DNA of 64,000 bases from Candidatus Poribacteria bacterium (GTDB taxonomy: Bacteria > Poribacteria > WGA-4E > WGA-3G): contig JAJDTJ010000019.1 in NCBI GenBank assembly GCA_022827225.1, forward strand, positions 1 to 64,000, read 5' to 3'. Made by a program: the position numbers and the translations under genes. A model generated the notes under the pieces. It did not search any database and was not told the origin of the DNA. It worked only from the letters and a program-made list of their open reading frames with translations. This document shows, piece after piece, positions 1 to 8,942 of the stretch. Position 1 is the first letter of the stretch, and each line of letters opens with the position of its first letter.

Positions 1-744
1 TTTGACTTTGATTTTATTCGCAGCTTTACGCAAAGCACGCCGTAGCGGGCGTTTCTCTCGCGTCGCGCGTGCGTAGAGATTATCGCAGTGTTGACAAAGT
101 CTTTGAATACGGTTGATACACTGCTGACCCAACCAACCGAAGCAATCTTCAGAGAAAAACGTCATGAAATCACGGACACCGGGGTCAAGTGCTACGATTC
201 TACCGCTTGGTTCTCGCGTCTTTTTCTTCTCAACATAAGGGACGCAAAGGAAATAGCGTCCATTTTCAAAAATCAGTTGAGAATCCTTGACCTCTGCATC
301 CGTATCACGTTCTGACACCTTACCTGTTCCTTGGGGTTTCGCTGGCAGCGGTTCTGCCATCTTCATCTCGCCTAACAACCGCACATAGAATCCGTTTTTT
401 TTCAATGAATCTGCACGTAGGTAAAGCGTCTGCTTGCGTTTTCTTGACCGAAACGAAACCTTTTGAAACTTGCCCGTTTCTTTACATTTGACCTTCGCAT
501 TCCCGATAGCTTGGCAGGCATCCATCACCGCACCTACTTTTATCTGCCGTGGCGTTTCGGTGTGCCAATCGGGAAGATCATCAAAGACAACAGGAACGAG
601 TCCCTTGAAGTTTGTCGGAGTATCCTTGTCATCCAAAAAGGATACTGCCGTATTGAAGACATATCTCGAAGTGCCAAACCACCTACGAAGAATCGCCTTC
701 TGTTTCACTGTGGGAAAGATTTCTATCTTCCTTGATTTGGTCAC
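1..744 (-). CDS. tnpB: TnpB RNA-guided endonuclease of IS607 type (3' end missing)
   Basis: TnpB proteins are RuvC-fold nucleases guided by an RNA made from the transposon end and are the ancestors of Cas12. The frame is open from the window edge to a GTG at 742-744 (VTKSRKIEIFPTVKQKAILR), giving 248 visible codons and no stop. The N-terminal part has the helix-turn-helix/OrfB features of the family (PTVKQKAILRRWFGTSRYVF), and the first RuvC aspartate is in IVALDPGVRDFMTFF near residue 190. The later RuvC and zinc-finger motifs are off the window, so activity cannot be judged. The start lies inside the end of tnpA, as is usual in IS607; a slightly more upstream in-frame start cannot be ruled out. 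Confidence 0.85.
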   Translation of the reverse strand, partial: MTKSRKIEIFPTVKQKAILRRWFGTSRYVFNTAVSFLDDKDTPTNFKGLVPVVFDDLPDWHTETPRQIKVGAVMDACQAIGNAKVKCKETGKFQKVSFRSRKRKQTLYLRADSLKKNGFYVRLLGEMKMAEPLPAKPQGTGKVSERDTDAEVKDSQLIFENGRYFLCVPYVEKKKTREPSGRIVALDPGVRDFMTFFSEDCFGWLGQQCINRIQRLCQHCDNLYARATREKRPLRRALRKAANKIKVK

Positions 745-1288
745 GGTATCGCCGGAGTCCGGGCATTCTACCGGAAAAGACACGCAGAATTGCGAGGAGA
801 TCGGCAGTAAGTTCCTCTTCGGAGCTGTAAACAGTTTCGTTGAGAACCACGACTTCTCCACCGTTTTGTTCGACCAAGAACTGTATGACTTCGCCGCCGA
901 AACGGGCGAGTCGATCCCGATAGGCAACAACAAGGCGGAGTTTATCACCTCGCAAGAGGCGTTCCAATACGGTTCTAAGTCCTTTTCGCTTGAAGTTGAT
1001 ACCGCTACCGAAGTCTCTGATGATTTCTGCTTCCGGGTAGTGTTTTTGCAAGTAAGCAACTTGGGACGCGAGAGCGTCTGATTGTCCTTTTCTGCTAACC
1101 CTGCAATATCCAACGGTAGTAATATCTGTTCCGGTCTGTGCATCAAGATACCCTTGCACATCATAACGCCTTTGTCCCCCCGGCGTTCTAATAGTAGAGA
1201 TTGTGCCGTTCTCTGCTAAGCGTCGGAGTCTATCTATGGAAATACCGAGAATCTCCGATGTTTCTCGTGGTGTTTTATAGTGTTTCAT
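683..1288 (-). CDS. tnpA: IS607-type serine recombinase (transposase TnpA)
   Basis: 201 aa. Residues 1-50 form a MerR-type DNA-binding helix-turn-helix (TPRETSEILGISIDRLRRLA, then TPGGQRRY), followed by a small serine resolvase catalytic domain: VGYCRVSRKGQ carries the nucleophilic serine, and YRDRLARFG is the conserved arginine-rich helix. The N-terminal placement of the DNA-binding domain is what distinguishes IS607 transposases from ordinary resolvases. It would catalyse excision and insertion of the element with little target specificity. The gene looks intact. It reads towards tnpB, and the two are probably cotranscribed and translationally coupled. Confidence 0.92.
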   Translation of the reverse strand: MKHYKTPRETSEILGISIDRLRRLAENGTISTIRTPGGQRRYDVQGYLDAQTGTDITTVGYCRVSRKGQSDALASQVAYLQKHYPEAEIIRDFGSGINFKRKGLRTVLERLLRGDKLRLVVAYRDRLARFGGEVIQFLVEQNGGEVVVLNETVYSSEEELTADLLAILRVFSGRMPGLRRYRDQIKEDRNLSHSETEGDSS

Positions 1289-1390
1289 ACTATTATTATA
1301 TCAGAAAAACACGGAAAAAACAAGAAAAACATAGAAAAAGAACTGTTTAGGAACTGCTCCTTCTTCCAATAACGTCCTCATTTTTTAAAA

Positions 1391-1960
1391 TTAACGCCGA
1401 TAGATACTAACCTCAATTGCGTCCTGCTTCACCCACGGCAGGTCGATGTCGAACCAATGCGTCTCAGATTCATAACATTCGCGGACGTGTCCAAGGTAAT
1501 CCGCCATCGAATCGGCACCGATGCCGACGTTATCTGCAAGAACGATAGCAGGGTTCGTCAATCGCGATTCAATCGCCTGAAAACACGGAAAATAGTTGCT
1601 AAAATTGTTATCAAGGAGCAGAAAATCGACAGGGGTTTGGATGCTTTTAAGCACTTCTTGGGCATCGCCGATACGTGAGTCAACGAGGTTCGACATTCCG
1701 GCACGTTCAAAATTGGCACGTGCTTGCGCTGCGCGGTCAGCATCTATTTCGACTGTTATCAAGCGTCCAGTACCGGCAGCTTTCAAGACGCGTAACATCC
1801 AGAGTCCCGAATAACCGATAGCCGTGCCACATTCGACGATGAGAGACGGCTTCGCTTCCTCAACACAGCCAGCGAGAAATTTCGCTTTTTCTGGACCTAA
1901 CATCGGGATCCTCTCCGCCCGACACTGTGCCTCAACCTCTTGTAAAACCTGATCAAACAT
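1391..1960 (-). CDS. class I SAM-dependent O-methyltransferase
   Basis: 189 aa from the ATG at 1958-1960, which has a GGGAGG ribosome-binding site seven bases upstream; an ATG further upstream (2026) lacks one. The fold is that of the catechol-O-methyltransferase/MT24 type: SLIVECGTAIGYSGLWML is the SAM-binding glycine motif I, LITVEIDADRAAQARANF motif II with the acidic ribose-binding residue, and VDFLLLDNN the metal-site region. The substrate cannot be told from sequence. It stands alone on the minus strand between the insertion sequence and the divergently transcribed sigma factor gene. Confidence 0.85.
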   Translation of the reverse strand: MFDQVLQEVEAQCRAERIPMLGPEKAKFLAGCVEEAKPSLIVECGTAIGYSGLWMLRVLKAAGTGRLITVEIDADRAAQARANFERAGMSNLVDSRIGDAQEVLKSIQTPVDFLLLDNNFSNYFPCFQAIESRLTNPAIVLADNVGIGADSMADYLGHVRECYESETHWFDIDLPWVKQDAIEVSIYRR

Positions 1961-2194
1961 AATAGCCTCCCTATTGGAACGCGGGTATCTCGTCCTAAAT
2001 TTGATATCTCTTAGCAAGCACGACAAATTTTTATGGTATTCTGTAAGACATCACGAGGATAATCATAACCGAAAACCCGTTTTGAGGTCAAGGTGCACAT
2101 CCAAATATACCTAATTTCCTTATTTATCGAAAAAATTTGCAACCAAATTTACAATTTGGTGTATATTATAGACAAGCACCTCCGGAGGTATCTG

Positions 2195-2794
2195 ATGCCT
2201 GACTTAGATGATGAATTAATGGAACGCTACCAAAAAGGTGACGAAAACGCGTTTACGCTTCTCGTGCGCCGACACCAGCAGCCGCTTATCAATTTTATTG
2301 CTCGGTTCATCAATGACAGGGACAGTGCCGAGGATCTAGCGCAGGAAACATTCATCCGTATTCTTAAAGCCGCAAATCGCTACAAATCGGAGGGGGCACA
2401 TTTTAAAACGTGGATGTATCATATCGCCTCGAATCTGTGCAAAAATGAACTGCGAAATCGAGGACGACGGGACCGATACAGAGTTGATAACGTCGTCAAC
2501 AGCGGAAACGATAGGGACGGAGAGGCAGAGCAAATTGATTTAATCGAAAATGCCCCTGCGAACCCGGCTTTCCAACCCGAAGTCGCACTCGAACGCAAAG
2601 AATTGCAGAACGCTATCCAAAAAGCGATCTCAGAACTACCAGAACAGTACAGACTCCCGCTCGTGCTTCGAGACTTACAAGGTCTGAGCTACGATGAAAT
2701 TAGTGAGGTACTCGAACTTCGGAGCGGTACGACGAAATCTCGGATCAACCGCGCCCGACTCATGCTAAAAGAAAAGTTAAAACCGTTTATTTGA
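2195..2794 (+). CDS. ECF (RpoE-type) RNA polymerase sigma factor
   Basis: 199 aa. Region 2 carries the core-binding and -10 motif (DSAEDLAQETFIRILKAANR) and region 4 the -35 helix-turn-helix (LPEQYRLPLVLRDLQGLSYD, then SGTTKSRINRARLMLKEKL). There is no region 1.1 or 3, as in extracytoplasmic-function sigma factors. The start was set at the ATG after a strong CCTCCGGAGGT-type site; the frame extends upstream but without a binding site. Eighteen bases downstream lies a zinc-finger anti-sigma gene, so the pair is probably one operon, and the sigma is held inactive at the membrane until an envelope signal. The HtrA-like protein downstream fits an RpoE/MucD-style stress locus. Confidence 0.93.
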   Translation: MPDLDDELMERYQKGDENAFTLLVRRHQQPLINFIARFINDRDSAEDLAQETFIRILKAANRYKSEGAHFKTWMYHIASNLCKNELRNRGRRDRYRVDNVVNSGNDRDGEAEQIDLIENAPANPAFQPEVALERKELQNAIQKAISELPEQYRLPLVLRDLQGLSYDEISEVLELRSGTTKSRINRARLMLKEKLKPFI

Positions 2795-2811
2795 TGTTTT
2801 AGGAGCAAATT

Positions 2812-3384
2812 ATGAACTGCCAACAGGCTGAGGAACACTTCTCTGCCCACCTTGAGGACACACTTGATTACCAGACCCTTCAGGATTTTGAAAGCCACCT
2901 CACAAAATGTGAAGCGTGTCAAGGCGAATATGCACGATTTCAGGATTCTGTTAATGCCGTACAGCAATTGCCACAGATAGAACCATCGCCGTACTTCATG
3001 TCAGCATTGCAACAACGGATCGCTACAGAAGATCGAGAAACCGGTAGCCTTAAAGACGTTGTGACAACACGGTGGCAGCAGCTACTTGATGCGTTTCGCC
3101 GTCCTACATGGGCATTCAGCGGCGCTATCGCCTTGATCCTTGCTGCAGCTGGCACCTATTTCTATCAAGACCTCCGTCCAACACCGGTAGCACCCGCACC
3201 TCGAACAGAACAGATAGCAACATCACCTGAGGTGTTTCCGGTACAACAATCAAGGCGTGTCGGCGGAGATACCAACCGACTCCTGCAAGGAAGTGTTATC
3301 TCAACACCGACACAACCGATGCAGCAGCGTTATATGTTAAAGCAGGTGAGTTATACCACTACTTCCACCAGCGGCGGACTCTAA
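2812..3384 (+). CDS. membrane zinc-finger anti-sigma factor
   Basis: 190 aa. The N-terminal domain has the zinc-binding anti-sigma layout: Cys3, an early His and the HLTKCEACQ pair (HxxxCxxC) near residues 29-37, which fits the zf-HC2/ZAS family that binds ECF sigma factors. One membrane segment follows (about residues 102-120, FSGAIALILAAAGTYFYQ), then a proline/glutamine-rich tail of about 70 residues that would lie outside the membrane. It starts 18 bases after the sigma gene with an AGGAG site. It is expected to sequester that sigma factor and release it after proteolysis of the membrane part; the protease is not identifiable here. Confidence 0.88.
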   Translation: MNCQQAEEHFSAHLEDTLDYQTLQDFESHLTKCEACQGEYARFQDSVNAVQQLPQIEPSPYFMSALQQRIATEDRETGSLKDVVTTRWQQLLDAFRRPTWAFSGAIALILAAAGTYFYQDLRPTPVAPAPRTEQIATSPEVFPVQQSRRVGGDTNRLLQGSVISTPTQPMQQRYMLKQVSYTTTSTSGGL

Positions 3385-3549
3385 TAGGATTTACGCATGC
3401 TGCTCTTTTGTACCATAGGAGACCGTTAGCCTGTGGGTTCTTTTGTAGCATAGGAAACCGTTGGTTTCTTGTGCCGAGAAACTATCTGGGTTTTTTGCGG
3501 AATTCCCATCTAATAGAGCATGCTACGGTCAAAACCGCATAAGTCCTAT
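3385..3549. repeat. small inverted-repeat element, family 1 copy A (MITE-like)
   Basis: It begins immediately after the anti-sigma stop with ATAGGATTTACGC (the AT overlapping the stop region) and ends with the near-complement GCATAAGTCCTAT, so the ends are inverted repeats of about 13 bases. The interior has no gene and contains two partial direct copies of a TTTTGTAnCATAGGAnACCG segment. Two further copies with the same ends occur at 32768-33065 and 49055-49178, and a back-to-back remnant at 9226-9278. No transposase is present, so it would move in trans if at all. Confidence 0.7.
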
Positions 3550-3607
3550 CTAATTTAGCAATCTACAAGCAGTCAATGTCTGCACATAAACGATTAAGAG
3601 TATAAGC

Positions 3608-4702
3608 ATGTATATTATAGAATCAAAACGCCGACAATTGATCATCGGGATGCTCAGCCTACTGTTCTATGCTGTCGCGCCGAGTGTCGCAAATGAAAGT
3701 GTACTGAAACTTCTTGAAAAGGAATTCCAGAAGGTTGTCACCGATGCCCGACCCGCCCTTGTAAAGGTCGTAGCGACACAGGTAACCTCGATGACCTCCC
3801 TGCCAGACATGGAAAAATTGGTATTTACTCGCCAAAATATCGGTTCCGGGATCGTTATTGATACCGATGGACATATTGTGACAACGACCTTTGAATTGGA
3901 GACACCGACTAAGATTGAGGTCGTCTTTAACAATGAAGAGGTCTCTACAGCAGAACTCGTCGGTATTGATACATTCACCGATATTGCAGTCCTTCGAGTT
4001 GCAGAAGCCATACACCTACAAAAATCTAAAATCGCAGCACGTGTGAAGTGGGGAGATTCCTCAAAAATTAATACCGGTTCTTGGGTTGTAACGATGGGCA
4101 GCTCCTACGGACATAGCCCGATCGTCTCTTTCGGTATCGTCGGCGGTTGGGATACTTTAGATCAATTGTGTGGAAAATTGATTAAGATCAATGCAGCGGT
4201 TACCCCGGGCAACAACGGTGGAGCAGTCGTTAACACCTCAGGAGAGATTGTCGGAATGATACTAGCAGTACTGACAGAGCCGCCTTATAATGTTAATTCA
4301 TCAACCGGCACGCTTTTACAGAAGGAGCGCGATCCAGATATCTCGCAGTTCTTCGTCCAAGAGTTATCCCCGGAGATTACCTTCGCAATGCCGATTGAGA
4401 TGGTACATTCAGTTGCCAAAGAAATCATAGAACACGGAAAAGTCGCCCGCGGTTGGCTCGGTGTTGAGGTCGATGTAGGCGAGTCCGGCGTTTTCATTAT
4501 CGGAGTCGAAGAAGGCAGTCCGGCAGACGAAAGTGGGATTTTACCTAAAGATATTATTCTTGAATTCAACAAAACGCCTGTCCGTTCCTACGCAGAGTTG
4601 CTTAGATGCGTCGTCAGCGAACGCCCCAAAACGAAGGTCCAACTCAAAATCGGTAGAAACGGCAACACGCAACATCGGACGGTCATATTAGGCGAAAAAT
4701 AG
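3608..4702 (+). CDS. HtrA/DegP-like protein with PDZ domain, catalytically inactive by sequence
   Basis: 364 aa: Sec signal (about 1-29), trypsin-like S1C domain (about 35-260) and one PDZ domain (about 268-360). The family needs a His-Asp-Ser triad. Here the Asp is kept (D125 in DTFTDIAVLR), but the His position of the usual TNNHV motif is Phe95 (TTTFELE), and the Ser of GNSGG is Asn203 (PGNNGGAVV). The codons TTT (3890) and AAC (4214) are unambiguous, and the rest of the frame is intact. It is therefore probably a periplasmic binding or sensing protein, not a protease. It follows an ECF sigma/anti-sigma pair, as mucD follows algU-mucA in Pseudomonas. The ribosome-binding site is weak. Confidence 0.88.
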   Translation: MYIIESKRRQLIIGMLSLLFYAVAPSVANESVLKLLEKEFQKVVTDARPALVKVVATQVTSMTSLPDMEKLVFTRQNIGSGIVIDTDGHIVTTTFELETPTKIEVVFNNEEVSTAELVGIDTFTDIAVLRVAEAIHLQKSKIAARVKWGDSSKINTGSWVVTMGSSYGHSPIVSFGIVGGWDTLDQLCGKLIKINAAVTPGNNGGAVVNTSGEIVGMILAVLTEPPYNVNSSTGTLLQKERDPDISQFFVQELSPEITFAMPIEMVHSVAKEIIEHGKVARGWLGVEVDVGESGVFIIGVEEGSPADESGILPKDIILEFNKTPVRSYAELLRCVVSERPKTKVQLKIGRNGNTQHRTVILGEK

Positions 4703-4708
4703 TAGAGC

Positions 4709-5797
4709 CTAACGGGTTATCTTCGCAAACTCAGCAAGGTACGCCGCCGCAATTTCACGATTCCCTTTGATAATCAGTAGGTTCTCGTTATTCCGTTTTT
4801 CCGCGTTCTTGGAAAAGTTATACGATCCTGTAATCACCGTCTCCGCATCAATAACGATCACCTTGTGGTGCATAGCACCTCTGTTTTTATCCAAAACAAC
4901 AGATAGACCAGCCTCTTTCATCGTCTTATATTCGGAGTATGCGTCATCAACTTGCCGCACTTCAAACACACCCAGGACATCAATACCCGATTTAAAACGA
5001 TCCCGCATCGCATTCCCAAGGGTATCGTGTGTAAACGAAAACGCCATAAAATGGATTGACTGCTCCGCAGACCGGACCTCGCGAACCAGCGGTGAGATCG
5101 TGTCCCCTTCTGGGGAAAAATAGGTAAAAATCTCTGTCCCATCGTTTAACTCGACCTTCGGATATGCCACAAACGCACCAGACGGTTTTCCAACCTGTGC
5201 CGCAAGAAACAATTCCCGGAACTCCTGCGTGAAGTTGTACGCCAATTGTGCAGAATCAATGAGTATCACGTTATTATTGTTCTTGTAGGCACCATTATAC
5301 GTCGTGTTATAAGAACCCGTCCAGACGTACTGCTCATCAATCACGATGAACTTGTGATGCATCAATCCGTCATTATCACTGTCGTCAACGACAGGAATCC
5401 CGACCTCTCGCAATCGTCCAATCTTTGAATCGCCTACCATATTATCCGCTTCTGTGACGATTCGCACCTGCACGCCGCGGTGATATGCTTCTATTAAAGC
5501 ATCCGCTACCGGAGCGGCATCTAAATCATAGAGTGCCGCATCAACTCGCACCTCAGCAGCACTGAGCCTATTGACAAGCCGTTTTTCCAGAGAATACGGA
5601 CTGTCAACCCCATCGGCTTCGCTGAAGTACACCTCCCACGCCACCTCAGTCAACGGTGTCGGCCTATGCTTGTAATACCTTATCCCGAATCCGACTGCAA
5701 CAGCACAGATTAAAATAAGAATGAACGGTACGAATGATTTCGATTTACTGACCTGCGATGCTGCTGGGGTGTCGTGTGCACTCGGATCAGTGTTCAT
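4709..5797 (-). CDS. phospholipase D family protein with two HKD motifs, membrane-anchored
   Basis: 362 aa. An uncleaved N-terminal membrane segment (about 23-42) anchors a catalytic part made of two PLD repeats. Each has the HxKxxxxD signature: MHHKFIVIDEQYVWTGSYN near the middle and MHHKVIVIDAETVITGSYN near the C-terminus, each followed by an asparagine/serine loop. The two motifs form one active site using a phospho-histidine intermediate; substrates in the family range from phospholipids to DNA (Nuc-type nucleases). The signal-anchored single-chain form points to an envelope phosphodiesterase. It ends six bases from the convergent HtrA-like gene and follows the PhyH-like gene by 34 bases on the same strand. 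Confidence 0.88.
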   Translation of the reverse strand: MNTDPSAHDTPAASQVSKSKSFVPFILILICAVAVGFGIRYYKHRPTPLTEVAWEVYFSEADGVDSPYSLEKRLVNRLSAAEVRVDAALYDLDAAPVADALIEAYHRGVQVRIVTEADNMVGDSKIGRLREVGIPVVDDSDNDGLMHHKFIVIDEQYVWTGSYNTTYNGAYKNNNNVILIDSAQLAYNFTQEFRELFLAAQVGKPSGAFVAYPKVELNDGTEIFTYFSPEGDTISPLVREVRSAEQSIHFMAFSFTHDTLGNAMRDRFKSGIDVLGVFEVRQVDDAYSEYKTMKEAGLSVVLDKNRGAMHHKVIVIDAETVITGSYNFSKNAEKRNNENLLIIKGNREIAAAYLAEFAKITR

Positions 5798-5831
5798 ATT
5801 TCTGCGTACTCCGTAATAGCGTTACAAAGAG

Positions 5832-6722
5832 TTAGACACCCCATCTTTGCCGAGATGTCTCTAAGGACTCGATCTGTGCGTTCTCCTGCTTCCACGCGTA
5901 ATGTCCCTTCGGCTTTTCACCGACCCATCTCTCGTCAATCGGTTCCGATGCAAGTTGATAGCGCGTATCTGCGGTTATCCGAATCTTATCAGACGTGTTG
6001 ACCAAGGAGGCATGCATGAGGAACATACTGAAAATGATAACATCGCCTGCGGAAAACGTCGTTGTCGCCCAATGCCCACCAAATTTCTCAACGATTTCGA
6101 GCGGATTATCGCTGAAATGTCCCTCAATCATATCCCGATCAACATCCGCTTGCCCGTAGGTGGCACGGACTTTCTCAAATCGGTTAGAACCGAGACAGAA
6201 GACGATGGGACCCATGTCAAGCGACACATCGCCGAACGGAGTCCAGCAAGAATAAAGGTCTTGTGTACCTCTACCCATGAAGACGATATCGTAATGTATT
6301 GGGGAACCCGATCCGGGGCCTGCCGTGCGGAGCCATTTGAAATCGAACGTCCGTGCTTCGCCACCGAGGAATCGCTTGAAAAAATCCATCACCGGGGCAC
6401 CTTCAACGACGGCTTTAAATTCTGGTAGTTGCGTCAACGCCTTATTACCCATCGAACCGGTCGATGTAGGTTCGGGATAGTCACGGTTGAAGATTCCGTC
6501 CATTAACGGTGTCTCTGGCGCGATCATCCGTTTCGCTGCGAGTTTCTCTAGAATCCGTCGGCGTGCCCTGAGCACAGTCTCCTTGTCGTGGAGTCCACGA
6601 ATCAGGAGATATCCATCGGCTGCGATCCGTTCTTTCAAGGCATCCAGATCGTCAAGGATGTCGTTGCTTTCCCGTAATTCCGTGTTAACTTCCACTTCCT
6701 GATGCAAAAAAGGTAACTTCAT
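5832..6722 (-). CDS. phytanoyl-CoA dioxygenase (PhyH) family Fe(II)/2-oxoglutarate oxygenase
   Basis: 296 aa, cytoplasmic, no signal. The metal triad of the double-stranded beta-helix is visible: GSPIHYDIVF supplies the HxD pair, and MFLMHASLVNTS the distal histidine, followed by the 2-oxoglutarate-binding arginine in DKIRITADTRYQL. The family hydroxylates lipids and small secondary metabolites; the substrate here is unknown. It begins one base after the stop of the upstream FGE/sialidase gene (TAAGATG), so translation of the two is almost certainly coupled. PhyH families are greatly expanded in Poribacteria, which fits the proposed origin. Confidence 0.88.
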   Translation of the reverse strand: MKLPFLHQEVEVNTELRESNDILDDLDALKERIAADGYLLIRGLHDKETVLRARRRILEKLAAKRMIAPETPLMDGIFNRDYPEPTSTGSMGNKALTQLPEFKAVVEGAPVMDFFKRFLGGEARTFDFKWLRTAGPGSGSPIHYDIVFMGRGTQDLYSCWTPFGDVSLDMGPIVFCLGSNRFEKVRATYGQADVDRDMIEGHFSDNPLEIVEKFGGHWATTTFSAGDVIIFSMFLMHASLVNTSDKIRITADTRYQLASEPIDERWVGEKPKGHYAWKQENAQIESLETSRQRWGV

Positions 6723-6723
6723 C

Positions 6724-8751
6724 TTAATCCCTCACTTCTGACGGTGGCGGTTCTTGCAACCACGCCAGATTAAATCGATAGTGTAGACGGCTGCTAATCA
6801 GATGAATTAGCCCGTTCCGGCCCTGGCAGACAGCGAGATACCCACCCGGTTCACCACTATTAAGTCCCATCGTAAAGCGGCGTCCGTCCATCGTTTCGAG
6901 CTCTCGATCAGCACCATCGTCTGTGATTGGACGAATGTGTTCCCACGTTCCGCCATCGTCATAAGACAACGCGCTAAAGAGTCCGGTAACGAGGCGTTCC
7001 TTTCCAGAAGCATTGATGATCGGCATCGGAGTTGGCTCCCTCCGATCCCCTGTGAACGATGCCAAGAAAATAGGACCTTCCTGAAGTCGTAGGAGAACGC
7101 ACCGCTGTCCACCGGAAAGCACAGGGAATTGGCTCGCGCTATAGTGCCATGTCCGACCACCATCCGATGAAACGCTTTTCGGCATCCGCCCATCAATCGT
7201 ATCGCCGCGCCCGTACGCCATCAGTCTACCATCTGTGAGTTCAACAACAGCAGCGTGGATACCAGCGATCCAACCGCCCTGTTTCCCAGCAGCAAATTCC
7301 GGGATCGGCTGCCCAGCACCCGGGTCATACCACGTCTCCGCATCATCATCGCTAAGCCATATTGCAGTACCGCCGTTGCCACCGCTCACCGCATCACAGG
7401 CAAGGAGTATAGAACCGTCCTGTCTCCGAAAAACAGAGGCAATCGGCATGTGTCGCAGACGGTGCTCTGGTGAAATAAAGCGCGGTTTCGACCACGTCGC
7501 ACCGTTATCGTCAGAATAACGCATCACCAACGCCAACGGTCCCCACGTCGCAGCAGCCGAGAGCCCATTGAAATGATAAATCCGTCCGTTTTCGTTCCGC
7601 CAGAGAGAAGTCGCATGATTGTTGCGATCTGGAGGTCCCCAGAACGGTTCAGCAGGTTCCCATTCCGGTTCACCAAAACGCAGGCGACTCGCGGCAACCG
7701 TCAACTCACGCCCACGCTCCGTCACACATGAATACCACGCTGTCAACATATCCCCGTTCGGGCATTCTGTGATTGCCGGAACATGGTTATGTGCTGAAAA
7801 GAGCGGTCCATTTGAACCCTCCGGAATTTTAACGAACGTCAACGGTTCAGCGAAATAGGGTGCCTTCGGAGCAGGTGCGCTTGCAGATTCCTGTTTGACA
7901 GCACGTCCCCAAAGCGGGACCTTCGGCGCAGGCGTAGCCGATGTCCGAGGCATTTCACCGCAAACAACCCGGAATCCGATATACCAATGTTTATCTTCCG
8001 GGATCGCTGCCATCCGGTTCGCAGAACGCAGATAACAGAGTAACGTCGAATGACTGCCCCCCCGCGTAACACGATACAAACCGGCTTCCCTACCGACGGG
8101 ATCGACCTGCGGTTCCGGTTCGTAGGACCCGTACCAATCTTGGCACCACTCTTCGACATTCCCGTGCATATCGTAGACACCCCACGCGTTTGGCGGCGTG
8201 CGTCCAACATGCAACGGCATGATCTCCTCGGCACCGCGACTCCGTCCAGCATCCGGATACCAACTCTCACCAACGTTTTTATGGAACTCCGATGGTAGTG
8301 TATCACCGGTATGAAAATGCGTCGTCGTACCTGCCCGGCAGACGTATTCCCATTCCGCCTCGGTCGGTAGTCTATACGGAAGCCCGTCTTTCTCAGAGAG
8401 CCATTCGCAGAAGCGTGTTGCATCGTGCCAATCCACAAACACCACCGCTTCATCATCATCCTCTGAAAAGCCCAACTTTCCGCGGAGCTCACTGTGTGTC
8501 GGCTCGAATTCCTCATACTGCGTATTAGTAACCTGAAAAACACCGATGTAAAACGGCGTGGTGAGCGTCACCTGATGCACCGGATGCTCATCTGGATCAC
8601 CATCGCGGAGATACGCCTTGCCCGCTGTTAATTCCTCTGATAGCGACGCGTTCTCTGACCCCATCATAAAACTTCCCGGTTCAATCCGTACAAATTGCAT
8701 ACCGAGCGAATTCGTCCATGTCGGTTTCCCATCAAACACTAACTTCTGCAT
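6724..8751 (-). CDS. fusion of formylglycine-generating-enzyme-like domain and sialidase-like (BNR) propeller
   Basis: 675 aa. Residues about 10-267 are an FGE-sulfatase/SUMF1-type domain: FVRIEPGSFMMGSE, LPTEAEWEYVCRAG, YDMHGNVEEWCQDWYG and a closing GFRVV. Residues about 300-665 form a sialidase-type beta-propeller with Asp-box repeats (SDDNGATWSKP, SSDGGRTWHYS, SYDDGGTWEHI). In the FGE half the usual cysteine pair of the GGSxxCxxxxC loop is reduced to one (RGGSHSTLLCYLRSANR), so oxidation of sulfatase cysteine is doubtful; binding or another oxidation is possible. No signal peptide is seen. It is the first gene of a minus-strand group ending with the PLD gene. Confidence 0.85.
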   Translation of the reverse strand: MQKLVFDGKPTWTNSLGMQFVRIEPGSFMMGSENASLSEELTAGKAYLRDGDPDEHPVHQVTLTTPFYIGVFQVTNTQYEEFEPTHSELRGKLGFSEDDDEAVVFVDWHDATRFCEWLSEKDGLPYRLPTEAEWEYVCRAGTTTHFHTGDTLPSEFHKNVGESWYPDAGRSRGAEEIMPLHVGRTPPNAWGVYDMHGNVEEWCQDWYGSYEPEPQVDPVGREAGLYRVTRGGSHSTLLCYLRSANRMAAIPEDKHWYIGFRVVCGEMPRTSATPAPKVPLWGRAVKQESASAPAPKAPYFAEPLTFVKIPEGSNGPLFSAHNHVPAITECPNGDMLTAWYSCVTERGRELTVAASRLRFGEPEWEPAEPFWGPPDRNNHATSLWRNENGRIYHFNGLSAAATWGPLALVMRYSDDNGATWSKPRFISPEHRLRHMPIASVFRRQDGSILLACDAVSGGNGGTAIWLSDDDAETWYDPGAGQPIPEFAAGKQGGWIAGIHAAVVELTDGRLMAYGRGDTIDGRMPKSVSSDGGRTWHYSASQFPVLSGGQRCVLLRLQEGPIFLASFTGDRREPTPMPIINASGKERLVTGLFSALSYDDGGTWEHIRPITDDGADRELETMDGRRFTMGLNSGEPGGYLAVCQGRNGLIHLISSRLHYRFNLAWLQEPPPSEVRD

Positions 8752-8942
8752 AATTCCCTTTCCTATTCGGACAATGTCTTGTAGACTGTATCCCCAGTTT
8801 TACGTCTGTCGCCCTCATTATACCAAATTTAGACCGAATTTGTCACGAAAAATGTTAGGTTGTCTTTAGATAACACTTACGCGGCCCCACTGCTGCATGC
8901 GGGGTTTAAAACCCTGAAGAAATATCCAAGCAAAACCCTGCA

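Larger units (their letters stand above)
1..1300 (-). mobile_element. IS607-family insertion sequence (partial, cut by left window edge)
   Basis: A serine-recombinase tnpA is followed with a 62-base overlap by tnpB on the same strand, the standard IS607 gene order. The left end of the element, with the end of tnpB and the guide-RNA region expected there, lies outside the window. I could not place the right end exactly; IS607 elements lack terminal inverted repeats and target duplications, so the upper boundary given is simply just upstream of the tnpA start. The AT-rich stretch 1289-1390 between tnpA and the next gene shows no other feature. Confidence 0.8.

Noticed and set aside
470-1081. 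Plus-strand frames of 90 and 203 codons over the left end
   Set aside because: They are the antisense of the IS607 tnpA and tnpB genes, whose motifs are clear on the minus strand.
2137-2169. Promoter before the ECF sigma gene (TTGCAA ... TATATT)
   Set aside because: The spacer is 19 or more bases and the boxes are weak; not listed as a feature.
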